From Schaalia sp. JY-X169 (GTDB lineage: Bacteria; Actinomycetota; Actinomycetes; Actinomycetales; Actinomycetaceae), in assembly GCF_014069575.1 (NCBI RefSeq), contig NZ_CP059675.1, positions 1,116,001 through 1,180,000 of the forward strand: 64,000 nucleotides of DNA, read 5' to 3'. Of this stretch, positions 1 to 8,931 are shown one piece after another. The notes beneath the pieces were generated by a model that searched no databases, was not told the origin of the DNA, and was given only the letters and a program-made list of their open reading frames with translations. A program made the translations under genes and the position numbers. Each line of letters begins with the position of its first letter. The first letter of the stretch is position 1.

Positions 1-66
1 GCATCTGGCCAACACAGATCCCCTGGGTAGAGTTGGTAATGAACCCTAGTACTTGAATGGACGAAA

Positions 67-1101
67 ATGACCACAGGCAGCAACCATCCGGAGTCTTTAG
101 GCCCAGCACGGCGTCGCGGGCCACTGCGTCCCGGTGACAAGGTGCAGGTGACAGACCCCAAGGGTCGGTTGCACACCATTACCCTGGTGCCTGGCGGAAG
201 ATTCCAGACCAACCGTGGCACGCTCGACCACGACCTGGTGTTGGGTAAGCCTGACGGTCAGGTTGTTGAGGTCGAGGACGGGAAAACATTCCAAGTCCTC
301 CGTCCTCTTCTCTCGGACTACACGCTCTCCATGCCTCGGGGCGCAGCGATCATCTACCCCAAAGATGCCGCCCAAATAGTCGCGATGGCAGACATTTTTC
401 CCGGCGCCAGAGTCCTGGAGTCAGGCGTCGGATCAGGGGCTCTCTCAGCATCCCTGTTGAGCGCTATCGGCCCGACTGGATACCTACACTCGGTTGAGGT
501 ACGTGAGGAGTTCGCGGCTATCGCAGCAGCCAACGTTGACCTTTGGTTCGGGGGTAGGCACCCCGCGTGGGAGATCGAAGTGGCCGACGTCGGAGTCGCC
601 CTCGGAGAAGCTGAGCCACACTTCTACGACCGTGTCCTCCTGGACCTGCTTAATCCATGGGATTTCGTCGATGGGGCAGCGCGCGTACTGGAACCTGGAG
701 GGGTGTTCCTGTCCTATGTTGCCACCGTGCCGCAAATGTCGCGGGTTGTTGAAGCATTGCGCAAGAGCGGGGAATTTTCTGAGCCTTATTCCTGGGAGTC
801 AATGGTGCGGTCGTGGCACGTCGAAGGGCTCTCTGTTCGCCCTGATCACAGGATGATTGGACACACCGGTTTCCTGGTTGTTGCCCGCCGCCTTGCACCG
901 GCTGCGACCTCACATGTGCTCTCCTCGAGGCCGGCACCCGCGGCTGAAGGTAAAGGAGGGGAGTGGGACGAAGTGACCCAGTGGGATGATGAATCACTGG
1001 GACTGCGCACTCCCAACGCCAAGAAGCTGCGAAGGCTCCGTCGTGACGTAGAGGCGCGCGCAAACGTTTGGCTTGAAGACAAGGAGGCGGATAATGGTTG
1101 A
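67..1101 (+). CDS. trmI: tRNA (adenine-58-N1)-methyltransferase TrmI
   Basis: SAM-dependent methyltransferase expected to form m1A58 in the T loop of tRNAs. The 344-residue protein has the family's N-terminal small domain (about 20-85) and a Rossmann domain whose SAM-binding loop ESGVGSGALSASL lies at residues 118-130. The hydrophilic C-terminal tail after about residue 290 is longer than in many homologues. The ATG at 67 has no strong ribosome binding site, and the preceding 66 bases hold no gene. Its last 8 bases overlap the arc start, so the two are probably translationally coupled. In actinobacteria trmI commonly sits upstream of the pupylation locus, which supports the call. Confidence 0.95.
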   Translation: MTTGSNHPESLGPARRRGPLRPGDKVQVTDPKGRLHTITLVPGGRFQTNRGTLDHDLVLGKPDGQVVEVEDGKTFQVLRPLLSDYTLSMPRGAAIIYPKDAAQIVAMADIFPGARVLESGVGSGALSASLLSAIGPTGYLHSVEVREEFAAIAAANVDLWFGGRHPAWEIEVADVGVALGEAEPHFYDRVLLDLLNPWDFVDGAARVLEPGGVFLSYVATVPQMSRVVEALRKSGEFSEPYSWESMVRSWHVEGLSVRPDHRMIGHTGFLVVARRLAPAATSHVLSSRPAPAAEGKGGEWDEVTQWDDESLGLRTPNAKKLRRLRRDVEARANVWLEDKEADNG

Positions 1102-2635
1102 TCCAACCATTCCGGGCCTGAGGCTGCAGGTTGCGGGACTGGAAGAGAAGAATGCAAACCTCACCGACGCCCTCCTGCGGGCCCGCAAGCAGATCACAGA
1201 CCTGCAGGGCCAGGTTGACCTGCTGAACCGTCCGCCCTCGACCATCGGGATCCTTGTGTCGACCCACCCCCTCACCCTTGAGGTTGAGGCGCTGATCGGG
1301 ACCCGGCGCATGCGCCTCGCAACAGCGCCGGACATGGACTTCTCCACACTGAGTCCCGGTGTTCTTCTGCGCATCGACGAACGCATGACCGTGGCTGAGC
1401 CGCTGGGATTCCCCCGCGATGGCACTCTCACCTCGGTCTTGGAGATCATCGGCACCGACCGCGCCCTCGTCACTTCAAATAACGGTGGCGACCACGTCGT
1501 TTACCTTGCGGGGCCACTTCGCCACGGTGCACTGAAAACCGGCGACAACGTCATGTGCGATCTCCGCTCTGGGTTCGCTTTTGAACGCGTGGTGCGCACA
1601 GATGTGGAAGATCTGCTGACGCCAGAGGTTCCCGACGTTTCTTACTCCGACATCGGTGGTCTTGATGAGCAGATCGCCCAGGTCCGTGACGCGATCGAAC
1701 TGCCTTTCACCCATCCGGAACTGTATCGCCGCTACGATTTGCGACCTCCGCGGGGTATCCTGCTCTACGGCCCTCCCGGATCTGGTAAGACCCTCATCGC
1801 CAAGGCGGTGGCTACTTCTCTGTCCGCCGAACATGAGCAAAAGACATACTTCATATCCATTAAGGGCCCAGAGCTGCTCAACAAGTTTGTTGGTGAGACT
1901 GAGAGGCACATTCGGGCCATTTTCACGAGGGCGCGTGCCCTGGCTTCCACAGATGTTCCCGTGGTGGTCTTCTTCGATGAGATGGAGGCGCTGTTCCGCA
2001 CCCGTGGCAGCGGTATTTCCTCAGATGTGGAAACCATGATCGTTCCCCAGCTCCTAGCCGAAATGGATGGCCTTGAGGCAATGGAGAACGTGGTGGTGAT
2101 CGGGGCGTCGAACCGGCCAGACATGATTGACCCAGCTGTTCTGCGACCCGGCAGGCTTGATGTTCGCATCCGCATTGACAGGCCCAACCGCCGTCAAGCA
2201 CACGACATCTTCACCAAGTACCTCACGCCGGATCTGCCCATAGCGGGTGAAATGATCGCAAAGGAGGGTTCGGCGCAGGCCGCTGTCACAACCATGATCG
2301 AACGCGCCCTCGACCGGCTCTACTCCAAAGATCCGGCCGAAGCCCTCTTCGAAATCCGTCTAGCCGACGGCAAGACGGAGATCCTCTACCCCTGTGACCT
2401 CATCTCGGGAGCGATGATTGCAGGCACCGTGGAGAGAGCCAAGAAGATGGCGATCAAAGAGTCGCTTGAGAGCGGTGAGGGGGGATTGTCCACCGCCCTC
2501 GTCCTCAAAGGCGTTGAAGAAGAGATGCGAGAATCGCTGGAACTGGCGTCAACTACCAGTCCGGATGAGTGGGCGCGTACCGTTGGACTTCGTGGTGGGG
2601 AAGTCTCCGCTGTTGTCCCGCTGGGCAACCACTAG
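1094..2635 (+). CDS. arc: proteasome-associated ATPase ARC/Mpa
   Basis: AAA+ ring ATPase that recognises Pup-tagged proteins and unfolds them. The N-terminal coiled coil (about 10-45) is the Pup-binding part; an OB-type interdomain region follows. Walker A GPPGSGKT is at residues 226-233 and Walker B ends in FFDE with D295/E296. ATG 1094 is chosen over an in-frame start 21 bases upstream because AAGGAGG lies 7 bases before it. The 513-residue protein ends AVVPLGNH. It lacks the penultimate-tyrosine tail that mycobacterial Mpa uses to dock on the 20S core. Together with the missing prcBA genes this suggests a proteasome-independent unfoldase, as described for corynebacteria. Confidence 0.95.
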   Translation: MVDPTIPGLRLQVAGLEEKNANLTDALLRARKQITDLQGQVDLLNRPPSTIGILVSTHPLTLEVEALIGTRRMRLATAPDMDFSTLSPGVLLRIDERMTVAEPLGFPRDGTLTSVLEIIGTDRALVTSNNGGDHVVYLAGPLRHGALKTGDNVMCDLRSGFAFERVVRTDVEDLLTPEVPDVSYSDIGGLDEQIAQVRDAIELPFTHPELYRRYDLRPPRGILLYGPPGSGKTLIAKAVATSLSAEHEQKTYFISIKGPELLNKFVGETERHIRAIFTRARALASTDVPVVVFFDEMEALFRTRGSGISSDVETMIVPQLLAEMDGLEAMENVVVIGASNRPDMIDPAVLRPGRLDVRIRIDRPNRRQAHDIFTKYLTPDLPIAGEMIAKEGSAQAAVTTMIERALDRLYSKDPAEALFEIRLADGKTEILYPCDLISGAMIAGTVERAKKMAIKESLESGEGGLSTALVLKGVEEEMRESLELASTTSPDEWARTVGLRGGEVSAVVPLGNH

Positions 2636-2678
2636 GAACCCGCAGGTTGACTTTCCACCCCGGAGGTTTGGAGGACGA

Positions 2679-4196
2679 ATGAGCAAGAGCAGCGCGCAGC
2701 CGCGCGTCATCGGTACGGAAACTGAGTACGGGGTGTACGAACCCGGTAATCCCCACGCGAACCCCATTGTCATGTCAACGGAGGCCGTAACAACTTACGC
2801 CAAGGCCTATCGCGCCCCCCTTCCCGCAGTTGGTTGGGACTATCGCGGCGAGGATCCCCTCAACGACATCCGCGGAATGAGGCTGGACCGGGCAAATGCG
2901 GATCCATCACTTCTGACGGATGACCCCTACCATTTGGCTCCCTCCGGCGGGTCGGAAAGCCTGCCGATGCCAACCGAAGCGCAGCGGCGCCTGCTGGCTC
3001 CTTCCGCCATAGTCCTTCCTAACGGCGCGCGCTTTTACGTCGACCACGCACACCCCGAGTACTCGTCTCCGGAGACGCTGACGGCACTGGACGCCGTCCT
3101 GTGGGACAAGGCGGGGGATGAGATTGCCCGACGCGTCATGCGCCTTAGGGACGAGGCCGGTGAATCGCCACTGGTGTTCGTCAAGAACAACGTTGACGGC
3201 AAGGGAGCAACCTACGGGGCACATGAGAACTACCAGGTTGAACGCACGGCAGACCTAGACGACCTGATCCGCTTCTCAATACCTTTCCTAGCCACGCGGC
3301 AAATCTTCTGCGGGAGCGGACGGGTGGGGATCGGCCAGCATTCTGAGCGTGCGGGGTTCCAGATTTCCCAGCGTGCCGACTACGTCGAGAATGACATCGG
3401 GCTGGAGACTACGTTCAACCGTCCGATCTTCAACACCCGCGACGAACCCCACGCCAACCACCACTACTGGCGGCGAATCCACGTGATTGGGGGAGATGCG
3501 AACCTGTTTGATGTTTCCGCCCTCCTGCGGTTTGGAAGCACTTCGCTGGTTTTGCGAGCCATCGAGGTCGGCACGACCATGGAGTGGGAGAACCTGGACT
3601 TGGATAATCCTGTGGAGGCGGTCCACGAGGTTTCCCAAGACCTAACTCTGCGCCGCCCCCTCAACCTCCGTTCAGGTGAGTCCATGACTGCGCTACAGGT
3701 GCAGCGACGCTACCTCGCCCTCGTGCAGACTGGGTTGGAGGGCAGACTGAGCGCGGTGGATCAACTGGTGATTGAGCGGTGGGGGAGGACGCTCGATACC
3801 TTGGAGCATGACTTCCTTGCGGCCGCCGCCGAGGTGGAGTGGGTTGGTAAGTACGCTCTGCTTGAGCGGCAGCGGAAGCGCCTTGGTGCGCAGTGGGATG
3901 ATGCTCGCATTATCGCAATGGACCTGCAGTGGTCTGATCTACGTCCCCACAAGTCCCTAGTTGGCGCACTGCAGCGGGCCGGAATGGTGGAGAGCCTCTT
4001 CACTCAAGACCAGGTCGAGTGGGCTGCGGACAACCCTCCGTCTGGGACGAGGGCGGCCGCGCGCGGCGCTGCAGTCAGGGATGATGAGCGCCTGGTCCAA
4101 GCTTCTTGGACGTCGCTTGTTACCGAGGACGAGGACGGCGCGCGCTTAATCCGAACACCGCTGGTCGAACCGGTTGCCGACTCCCCGGTTGACTAG
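2679..4196 (+). CDS. dop: Pup deamidase/depupylase Dop
   Basis: Carboxylate-amine-ligase-fold enzyme. It deamidates the C-terminal Gln of Pup to Glu and also removes Pup from substrates. The N-terminal metal/ATP motif GTETEYG is at residues 11-17. The Dop-specific insertion (Dop loop) follows at about residues 40-80, and the conserved stretch AHENYQVER is present. The open frame extends upstream into arc, but ATG 2679 with GGAGGA just before it gives a normal 505-residue Dop. It lies 43 bases after arc and 44 before pup. Pup here ends in Gln, so Dop is needed before PafA can act. Confidence 0.96.
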   Translation: MSKSSAQPRVIGTETEYGVYEPGNPHANPIVMSTEAVTTYAKAYRAPLPAVGWDYRGEDPLNDIRGMRLDRANADPSLLTDDPYHLAPSGGSESLPMPTEAQRRLLAPSAIVLPNGARFYVDHAHPEYSSPETLTALDAVLWDKAGDEIARRVMRLRDEAGESPLVFVKNNVDGKGATYGAHENYQVERTADLDDLIRFSIPFLATRQIFCGSGRVGIGQHSERAGFQISQRADYVENDIGLETTFNRPIFNTRDEPHANHHYWRRIHVIGGDANLFDVSALLRFGSTSLVLRAIEVGTTMEWENLDLDNPVEAVHEVSQDLTLRRPLNLRSGESMTALQVQRRYLALVQTGLEGRLSAVDQLVIERWGRTLDTLEHDFLAAAAEVEWVGKYALLERQRKRLGAQWDDARIIAMDLQWSDLRPHKSLVGALQRAGMVESLFTQDQVEWAADNPPSGTRAAARGAAVRDDERLVQASWTSLVTEDEDGARLIRTPLVEPVADSPVD

Positions 4197-4240
4197 TTAA
4201 AACACAGCAAACGTAAGCTTGAGGGCGGAAGGGAACGAAG

Positions 4241-4420
4241 ATGGCACAAACTAACGTGTATGGCGGTAGCGGCGATGATTTCGAAGATGACGAGGACGGG
4301 GGCCTCGGGGGCCAAGTCCAGGTCAACCCACTCGATTCCATCCTTGATGAGATTGATGTGGTCCTTGAGCAAAATGCCGAGTCGTTCGTTCAAGGGTTTG
4401 TTCAAAAGGGTGGCCAGTAG
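4241..4420 (+). CDS. pup: prokaryotic ubiquitin-like protein Pup
   Basis: Small protein modifier that is attached to lysines of target proteins. The gene encodes only 59 residues. It begins MAQTNVYGG, has an acidic disordered stretch DDFEDDEDG at 12-20, then a helical Arc-binding segment, and ends FVQKGGQ, the Pup signature. The terminal Gln must be converted to Glu by Dop. ATG 4241 follows GGAAGGGAACGAAG. The stop is directly followed by the GTG of pafA with no spacer, so the two are coupled. In mycobacteria prcB and prcA lie between pup and pafA; here there is no room for them. Confidence 0.97.
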   Translation: MAQTNVYGGSGDDFEDDEDGGLGGQVQVNPLDSILDEIDVVLEQNAESFVQGFVQKGGQ

Positions 4421-5791
4421 GTGCAACGACGTATCTTCGGTATCGAGACCGAATATGGGCTGAACTGTGCTTCCACGGTCGGTGGGACACCTCCCCTGGG
4501 TCCCGAAGAGACGGCGCGCGTCCTTTTTGAGCCCCTCGTCAAAGCGGGACGATCAACCAATGTTTTCCTCACCAACGGGGGGCGTCTCTACCTAGATGTG
4601 GGCGCCCACCCCGAGTATGCGACAGCGGAATGCTCCGCCCTGTGGGATCTCTTGGCGCAGGTGCGCGCAGGTTCTACAATCCTTGCCGACATGGCAACAC
4701 AAGCCAACAGCCAGTTGGCTGCGGCCGGTGTGGCGGGTGAAGTTCACCTTTTTGCAAACAACTTGGACTCGGCCGGAAACTCCTTCGGGTGCCACGAGAA
4801 CTACCTCTTGCGACGAAGCCGGGACTTCCGTGAGATGGCCGACGCCCTCATCGCGTTCTTTGTCACACGACAGATAATTGCGGGGAGCGGCGCACTGGTC
4901 CACGACGAAGACGGCACAGTCCGCTACTCCCTGTCTGCACGCGCAGCGCAGATGCACGACGCACTTTCTGGGGCAACAACGAGGTCGCGGCCAATTATCA
5001 ACACCCGCGACGAACCCCTGTCAGACTCGACCTCGTACCGGCGCCTCCACGTCATAGTCGGCGACACCAATATCGCTGAGCCCACCACTGCTCTCAAAGT
5101 TGCCAGCACGGACGTGGTGTTGCATGCGATGGAGATGGGAACAGACTTCTCTGACCTCGCACTTGCAGACCCAATGGAGGCAATTCGCCGAATCAGTCTT
5201 GATTTGGATGGGCGCCAGACCATTGAGCTCAGCGACGGCAGACGATTGTCAGCCGCGCAGATCCAGAGGGAGATCAGGCGGCGCGCGCTCAAGGCCCTGG
5301 ACAATGAGGAAGTGTCAGAGCTGTACTCGTACCTTCTCGACCTCTGGGAGCGGGCCCTGAATGCGATTGACTCGCGTGACTGGAGTGGCATTGACACGGA
5401 GATTGACTACGCAATCAAGAGGCGCCTGATCGATGCGTATATTGCGCGAACAGGCGCCGAGCTAGGCGATGCACGCATCGCAAGGCTGATGCTTGCATAC
5501 CATGACATAACCGGTGGCGGTCTGGCTCCCAGACTAGAGGCAAGCGGCGCGATGGTGCGGTTGACCAGCAAGGAGCAGGTCAGCACAGCCGTTGATTCCC
5601 CGCCAGCCACGACCCGTGCAGTCTTACGAGCAGCTGCGATAGCCGCAGCTCAAGCCTCCAGGCGGGACCTGGGTGTGGACTGGGTGAATCTCCGCCTTGA
5701 AGGCACCGGCACGCTGGTAGCCTTACAGGATCCATTTGCCACGCAGGATGAAAGAGTTGATGAGCTTGTCGCAAGGATGAGCCGGGACTAA
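4421..5791 (+). CDS. pafA: Pup-protein ligase PafA
   Basis: ATP-dependent ligase that links deamidated Pup to lysine side chains through an isopeptide bond. It is homologous to Dop: the N-terminal motif GIETEYG is at residues 7-13 and a CHENYLLRR stretch follows, but the Dop loop is missing. At 456 residues it is of normal PafA length. It starts with GTG immediately after the pup stop codon. The presence of PafA, Dop, Pup and Arc without 20S subunits marks a tagging system whose products are not degraded by a local proteasome. Confidence 0.97.
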   Translation: MQRRIFGIETEYGLNCASTVGGTPPLGPEETARVLFEPLVKAGRSTNVFLTNGGRLYLDVGAHPEYATAECSALWDLLAQVRAGSTILADMATQANSQLAAAGVAGEVHLFANNLDSAGNSFGCHENYLLRRSRDFREMADALIAFFVTRQIIAGSGALVHDEDGTVRYSLSARAAQMHDALSGATTRSRPIINTRDEPLSDSTSYRRLHVIVGDTNIAEPTTALKVASTDVVLHAMEMGTDFSDLALADPMEAIRRISLDLDGRQTIELSDGRRLSAAQIQREIRRRALKALDNEEVSELYSYLLDLWERALNAIDSRDWSGIDTEIDYAIKRRLIDAYIARTGAELGDARIARLMLAYHDITGGGLAPRLEASGAMVRLTSKEQVSTAVDSPPATTRAVLRAAAIAAAQASRRDLGVDWVNLRLEGTGTLVALQDPFATQDERVDELVARMSRD

Positions 5792-5800
5792 AACAGAGCT

Positions 5801-6889
5801 ATGTCGAATCCATATCCTTCCCGCAGAGCCGTGCATCACGGCGGCGCGCTCGAATCTGCAAATGGGCGCGTTCCTGAAGAGGTGCCGAAGGTTGTGGACA
5901 AGCCCGAAGTGAAGAGTGCACCGATTCCTCAACGCCCCACACGGGCCAGCCGACAGCGTCGTGGTCGCAGATCACGCTCATGGTGGGGGATCGGCATAGC
6001 AGTTGTCAGCGTAGTTGTGGCTGTTGCGTTGGTATCAGGCGGCCTCGTTCTATCGCGGCTGGCTCAGCCTGCGGTTCTCACAGTTGAGGGACCTTTGGAC
6101 GCCATTGCTGTCTCTGGACGGCAAGGCTCGACCCCCGTTGTTACCACCTCGGGACCCGTGGATGTGGCGTCGGCAAAACTACGAGTAGAGTTCCGCGGCG
6201 CAGGTCGAGAGATCACAGAGGACAGTCCTGTCTTGGTTTCAGTTACTGCCTACGACGGTAAGACCGGAGAGAACATTAACCCTGGGGGCGCCCCCAACCT
6301 GATCCTGAGCGCCGCGAACGAGGACGACCTTGGTGCGCTGTTGAGTCGCGTGCTGATCGGGTCGACCGAAGGGTCTCGACTACTTCTTGCACGCCCGCTG
6401 GAGGGTGGGGACACGGAGATCGACGTTGTCGATGTCCTCTACACGATTGCCAGCGGACCTCAGGGCGCAGATGCGTCCGGTCCACTGTCAGTGAGTTTCA
6501 CGGACATGGGACCCGTGGTTTCGCACGCTCCCGGTGACCCCCCGGATGGCCTGGTTGTTCAGGTTCTCAATGAAGGAACGGGCCCACAGGTGGAGAGCGG
6601 CGATGTTGTCGTGGCCCAATACCTTGCTGGGAACTGGAATGACGGCCAAACTGTTGCTTCCACGTGGGCGACAGGTTCGCCCTCGATGGTGTCCCTCGAG
6701 GACGCCATGCCAGGAATCCGAGACGCGCTTGTAGACCAACGGGTGGGTAGCAGGCTTGCCGTGACCATTCCAGCCGAGATGGCAACAGGTGCGGATACGC
6801 TTTTCGTTGTTATCGATATCCTCGGTGCCATGCCGGCATCAGGAACCGAAGCGACCACTGATGACCTCGCTGGAAGCGCGGGGCAATAG
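5801..6889 (+). CDS. membrane-anchored FKBP-type peptidyl-prolyl isomerase
   Basis: Predicted extracytoplasmic prolyl isomerase or chaperone of 362 residues. A basic, disordered N-terminus (to about 62) precedes one hydrophobic segment at about 64-87, giving a type II anchor. The external part contains two FKBP-like regions. The C-terminal one is the clearer, with the pattern VVVAQYLAGNW, PGIRDALVDQRVGSRLAVTIP and a final strand FVVIDILGA. The core sequence is divergent, so catalysis is uncertain. It begins 9 bases after pafA and ends 18 before hisF. FKBP genes next to pafA are common in actinobacteria, but a link to pupylation is unproven. Confidence 0.85.
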   Translation: MSNPYPSRRAVHHGGALESANGRVPEEVPKVVDKPEVKSAPIPQRPTRASRQRRGRRSRSWWGIGIAVVSVVVAVALVSGGLVLSRLAQPAVLTVEGPLDAIAVSGRQGSTPVVTTSGPVDVASAKLRVEFRGAGREITEDSPVLVSVTAYDGKTGENINPGGAPNLILSAANEDDLGALLSRVLIGSTEGSRLLLARPLEGGDTEIDVVDVLYTIASGPQGADASGPLSVSFTDMGPVVSHAPGDPPDGLVVQVLNEGTGPQVESGDVVVAQYLAGNWNDGQTVASTWATGSPSMVSLEDAMPGIRDALVDQRVGSRLAVTIPAEMATGADTLFVVIDILGAMPASGTEATTDDLAGSAGQ

Positions 6890-6907
6890 ACCCCAAGGGG
6901 GACCACC

Positions 6908-7687
6908 ATGGCCAAGATGATTGAAGTAATTCCCTGCCTCGACATGTCTGAAGGACGCGTCGTCAAGGGCGTTAAGTTTGAGGAACTCAGGGATGCCGGG
7001 GACGCCGTGCATCTCGCGAAAGAGTACTACCGCAGCGGAGCCGACGAGGTCGTCTTCTTGGACGTCTCCGCCTCAACGGTTGGTAAGCGCACAATGGATC
7101 AAATTGTCTCCGAGGCTGCAGAGGGCGTGGGTGTTCCTATCGTTGTTGGTGGAGGCATTTCCTCAGTGGAGGACGCCAAGCGCGTTCTTGACCTTGGGGC
7201 GAGCCGAATCTCTGTCAACACCTCCGCCCTTGCCCGGCCAGACCTCGTGAATGAACTGGTTGAAGAGTTCGGATCAGAAGCCGTCGTCGTCTCCCTTGAT
7301 GTGAGGACAAATGACGAGGGCGCTCAGGCTCCCCGATTTGAGGTGACAACCCACGGCGGCAAGCGTGGGACAGGGATCGATGCCGTCGACTGGGCGCGGA
7401 ATGTTGAAGCACGCGGCGCCGGGATGATCATGCTCAACTCCATTGCCGAAGACGGGGTACAAAGCGGCTACGATCTGGATCTACTCCGAACCGTTCGAGC
7501 CGCAGTTGACAACGGGATCATCGCTTCTGGGGGTGCCGGGAAGATCGCCGACTTCGTTGCGGCAGCACAGGTCGGAGCGGACGCTGTACTCGCGGCCTCC
7601 GTCTTCCACTTCGGATCGGTGACAGTGAAGGAAGTGAAGACAGCTCTGGTCGAAGCTGGCTTCGACGTTTCCGGTGGTACCCGTTGA
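6908..7687 (+). CDS. hisF: imidazole glycerol phosphate synthase subunit HisF
   Basis: Cyclase subunit that, with HisH, converts PRFAR and ammonia into IGP and AICAR in histidine synthesis. This is a (beta/alpha)8 barrel of 259 residues with the N-terminal catalytic Asp in IPCLDMSEGRVVKG, the second catalytic Asp in VSLDVR, and phosphate loops VVGGGIS and ASGGAG. AAGGGGG lies 8 bases before ATG 6908. hisI overlaps its stop. The partner hisH is not in this window. Confidence 0.97.
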   Translation: MAKMIEVIPCLDMSEGRVVKGVKFEELRDAGDAVHLAKEYYRSGADEVVFLDVSASTVGKRTMDQIVSEAAEGVGVPIVVGGGISSVEDAKRVLDLGASRISVNTSALARPDLVNELVEEFGSEAVVVSLDVRTNDEGAQAPRFEVTTHGGKRGTGIDAVDWARNVEARGAGMIMLNSIAEDGVQSGYDLDLLRTVRAAVDNGIIASGGAGKIADFVAAAQVGADAVLAASVFHFGSVTVKEVKTALVEAGFDVSGGTR

Positions 7688-8037
7688 GCCTGGAGCCTGC
7701 GCTGGGAGCGCGGCTGAAACGCGACTCTGACGGGCTGATATGCGCGGTGATTCAGGACTCTTCGTCGGGGCGCGTGCTCATGGTTGGCTATATGGACGAT
7801 GAGGCACTGTCGAGGACACTGGACAGCAAAGCGGTGACATTCTGGTCAAGATCACGGCGGGAATACTGGAAGAAGGGGGAAACCTCCGGCAACTTCCTAC
7901 ACCTCGTCAGCGCTGAAATCGACTGCGACGGCGACGCACTCCTGCTCCAGGTTCTACCCGATGGGCCAACATGCCATACCGGTACCACCTCATGTTTCGA
8001 TGCGGGTGGAACGATTTCGGTGCCCGGACGAAAATAG
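7684..8037 (+). CDS. hisI: phosphoribosyl-AMP cyclohydrolase HisI
   Basis: Zn- and Mg-dependent hydrolase that opens the adenine ring of PR-AMP in histidine synthesis. The 117-residue product shows the family core GYMDDEAL, TFWSRSRREYWKKGETSGN and the metal-binding DCDGDALLL and CHTGTTSCF motifs. The proposed TTG start at 7684 shares TTGA with the hisF stop. It gives a standard-length protein with no better ATG or GTG downstream. There is no fused HisE domain. Confidence 0.93.
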   Translation: MSLEPALGARLKRDSDGLICAVIQDSSSGRVLMVGYMDDEALSRTLDSKAVTFWSRSRREYWKKGETSGNFLHLVSAEIDCDGDALLLQVLPDGPTCHTGTTSCFDAGGTISVPGRK

Positions 8038-8085
8038 GTAACATCCGAAGTTGCGCCTACCATCGAACAAAGAAGGAGGGCTGAC

Positions 8086-8931
8086 ATGACAATCCTTGAA
8101 GACATCATTGCCGGCGTTGTTTCGAAGGCGTCGGAAAGAGAGGCCAAGACGCCACTCGAAGAGATCAAACAGAAGGCAGCGTCAGCGCCCCAGGCGAAGG
8201 ACGTTGTTTCTGCACTTCGGGACGGCCCGGGAGCAGTATCCATAATCGCTGAGATAAAGCGACGCTCACCGTCAAAGGGCGCGCTCGCAGACATTCCCGA
8301 TCCCGCTGCCCTCGCACAGATCTACGAGGCCGGCGGAGCGTCCATGGTGTCGGTGCTGACTGAAGAGTTGCGTTTTGGCGGCTCGCTTGCGGACCTCGCG
8401 GCAGTGCGTCGCGCGGTGGATATCCCGGTGCTGCGCAAGGACTTCATTGTCACGCCCTACCAGGTGCATGAAGCACGTGCCTACGGAGCCGACGCGGTGC
8501 TCCTGATTGTTGCGGCACTCGAAATGCCTGCCCTGGTGTCACTGATAGAACGCACCAAGTCACTGGGGATGACGCCGCTGGTTGAGACTCACTCGCGACT
8601 GGAGGTGTTCCAAGCACTTGACGCGGGGGCTGAAGTGATTGGGGTGAATGCCCGCAACCTCAAGGATCTCAGCGTTGACCCTCGCACGGTCGAAGAGGTC
8701 ATTGACGTGATTCCCGCCAGCGTGGTGGCGGTTGCCGAATCCGGGGTACGTTCCAGCAGAGACGTCCTCGACTACGCCCTCGCTGGCGCCGACTCTGTGC
8801 TGGTCGGAGAAGCCCTGGTGACCAGCCGCTCCCCATTGGAGCAGATCTCAGACATGGTCAGCGCGGGTTCGCATCCAGCCCTGCTGACAGATCGTAAGAA
8901 GCGGGTTTTAGGGGCAAGGGAAGAGGCATAG
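8086..8931 (+). CDS. trpC: indole-3-glycerol phosphate synthase TrpC
   Basis: Closes the indole ring in tryptophan synthesis. The TIM barrel has the family motifs [13 protein letters not shown] (about 50-62), LRKDFIV and [13 protein letters not shown], and ends in VGEALV. It is 281 residues long. AGAAGGAGGG lies 7 bases before ATG 8086. In many actinobacteria trpE sits between hisI and trpC; here only 48 bases separate them, so the anthranilate synthase genes must be elsewhere if present. TACCAT at 8058-8063 could be a promoter -10 box. Confidence 0.96.
   Translation: MTILEDIIAGVVSKASEREAKTPLEEIKQKAASAPQAKDVVSALRDGPGAVSIIAEIKRRSPSKGALADIPDPAALAQIYEAGGASMVSVLTEELRFGGSLADLAAVRRAVDIPVLRKDFIVTPYQVHEARAYGADAVLLIVAALEMPALVSLIERTKSLGMTPLVETHSRLEVFQALDAGAEVIGVNARNLKDLSVDPRTVEEVIDVIPASVVAVAESGVRSSRDVLDYALAGADSVLVGEALVTSRSPLEQISDMVSAGSHPALLTDRKKRVLGAREEA

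Noticed and set aside
650-1267. 205-codon minus-strand frame opposite trmI and arc
   Set aside because: Antisense shadow of two well-supported genes, with no homology or ribosome binding site.
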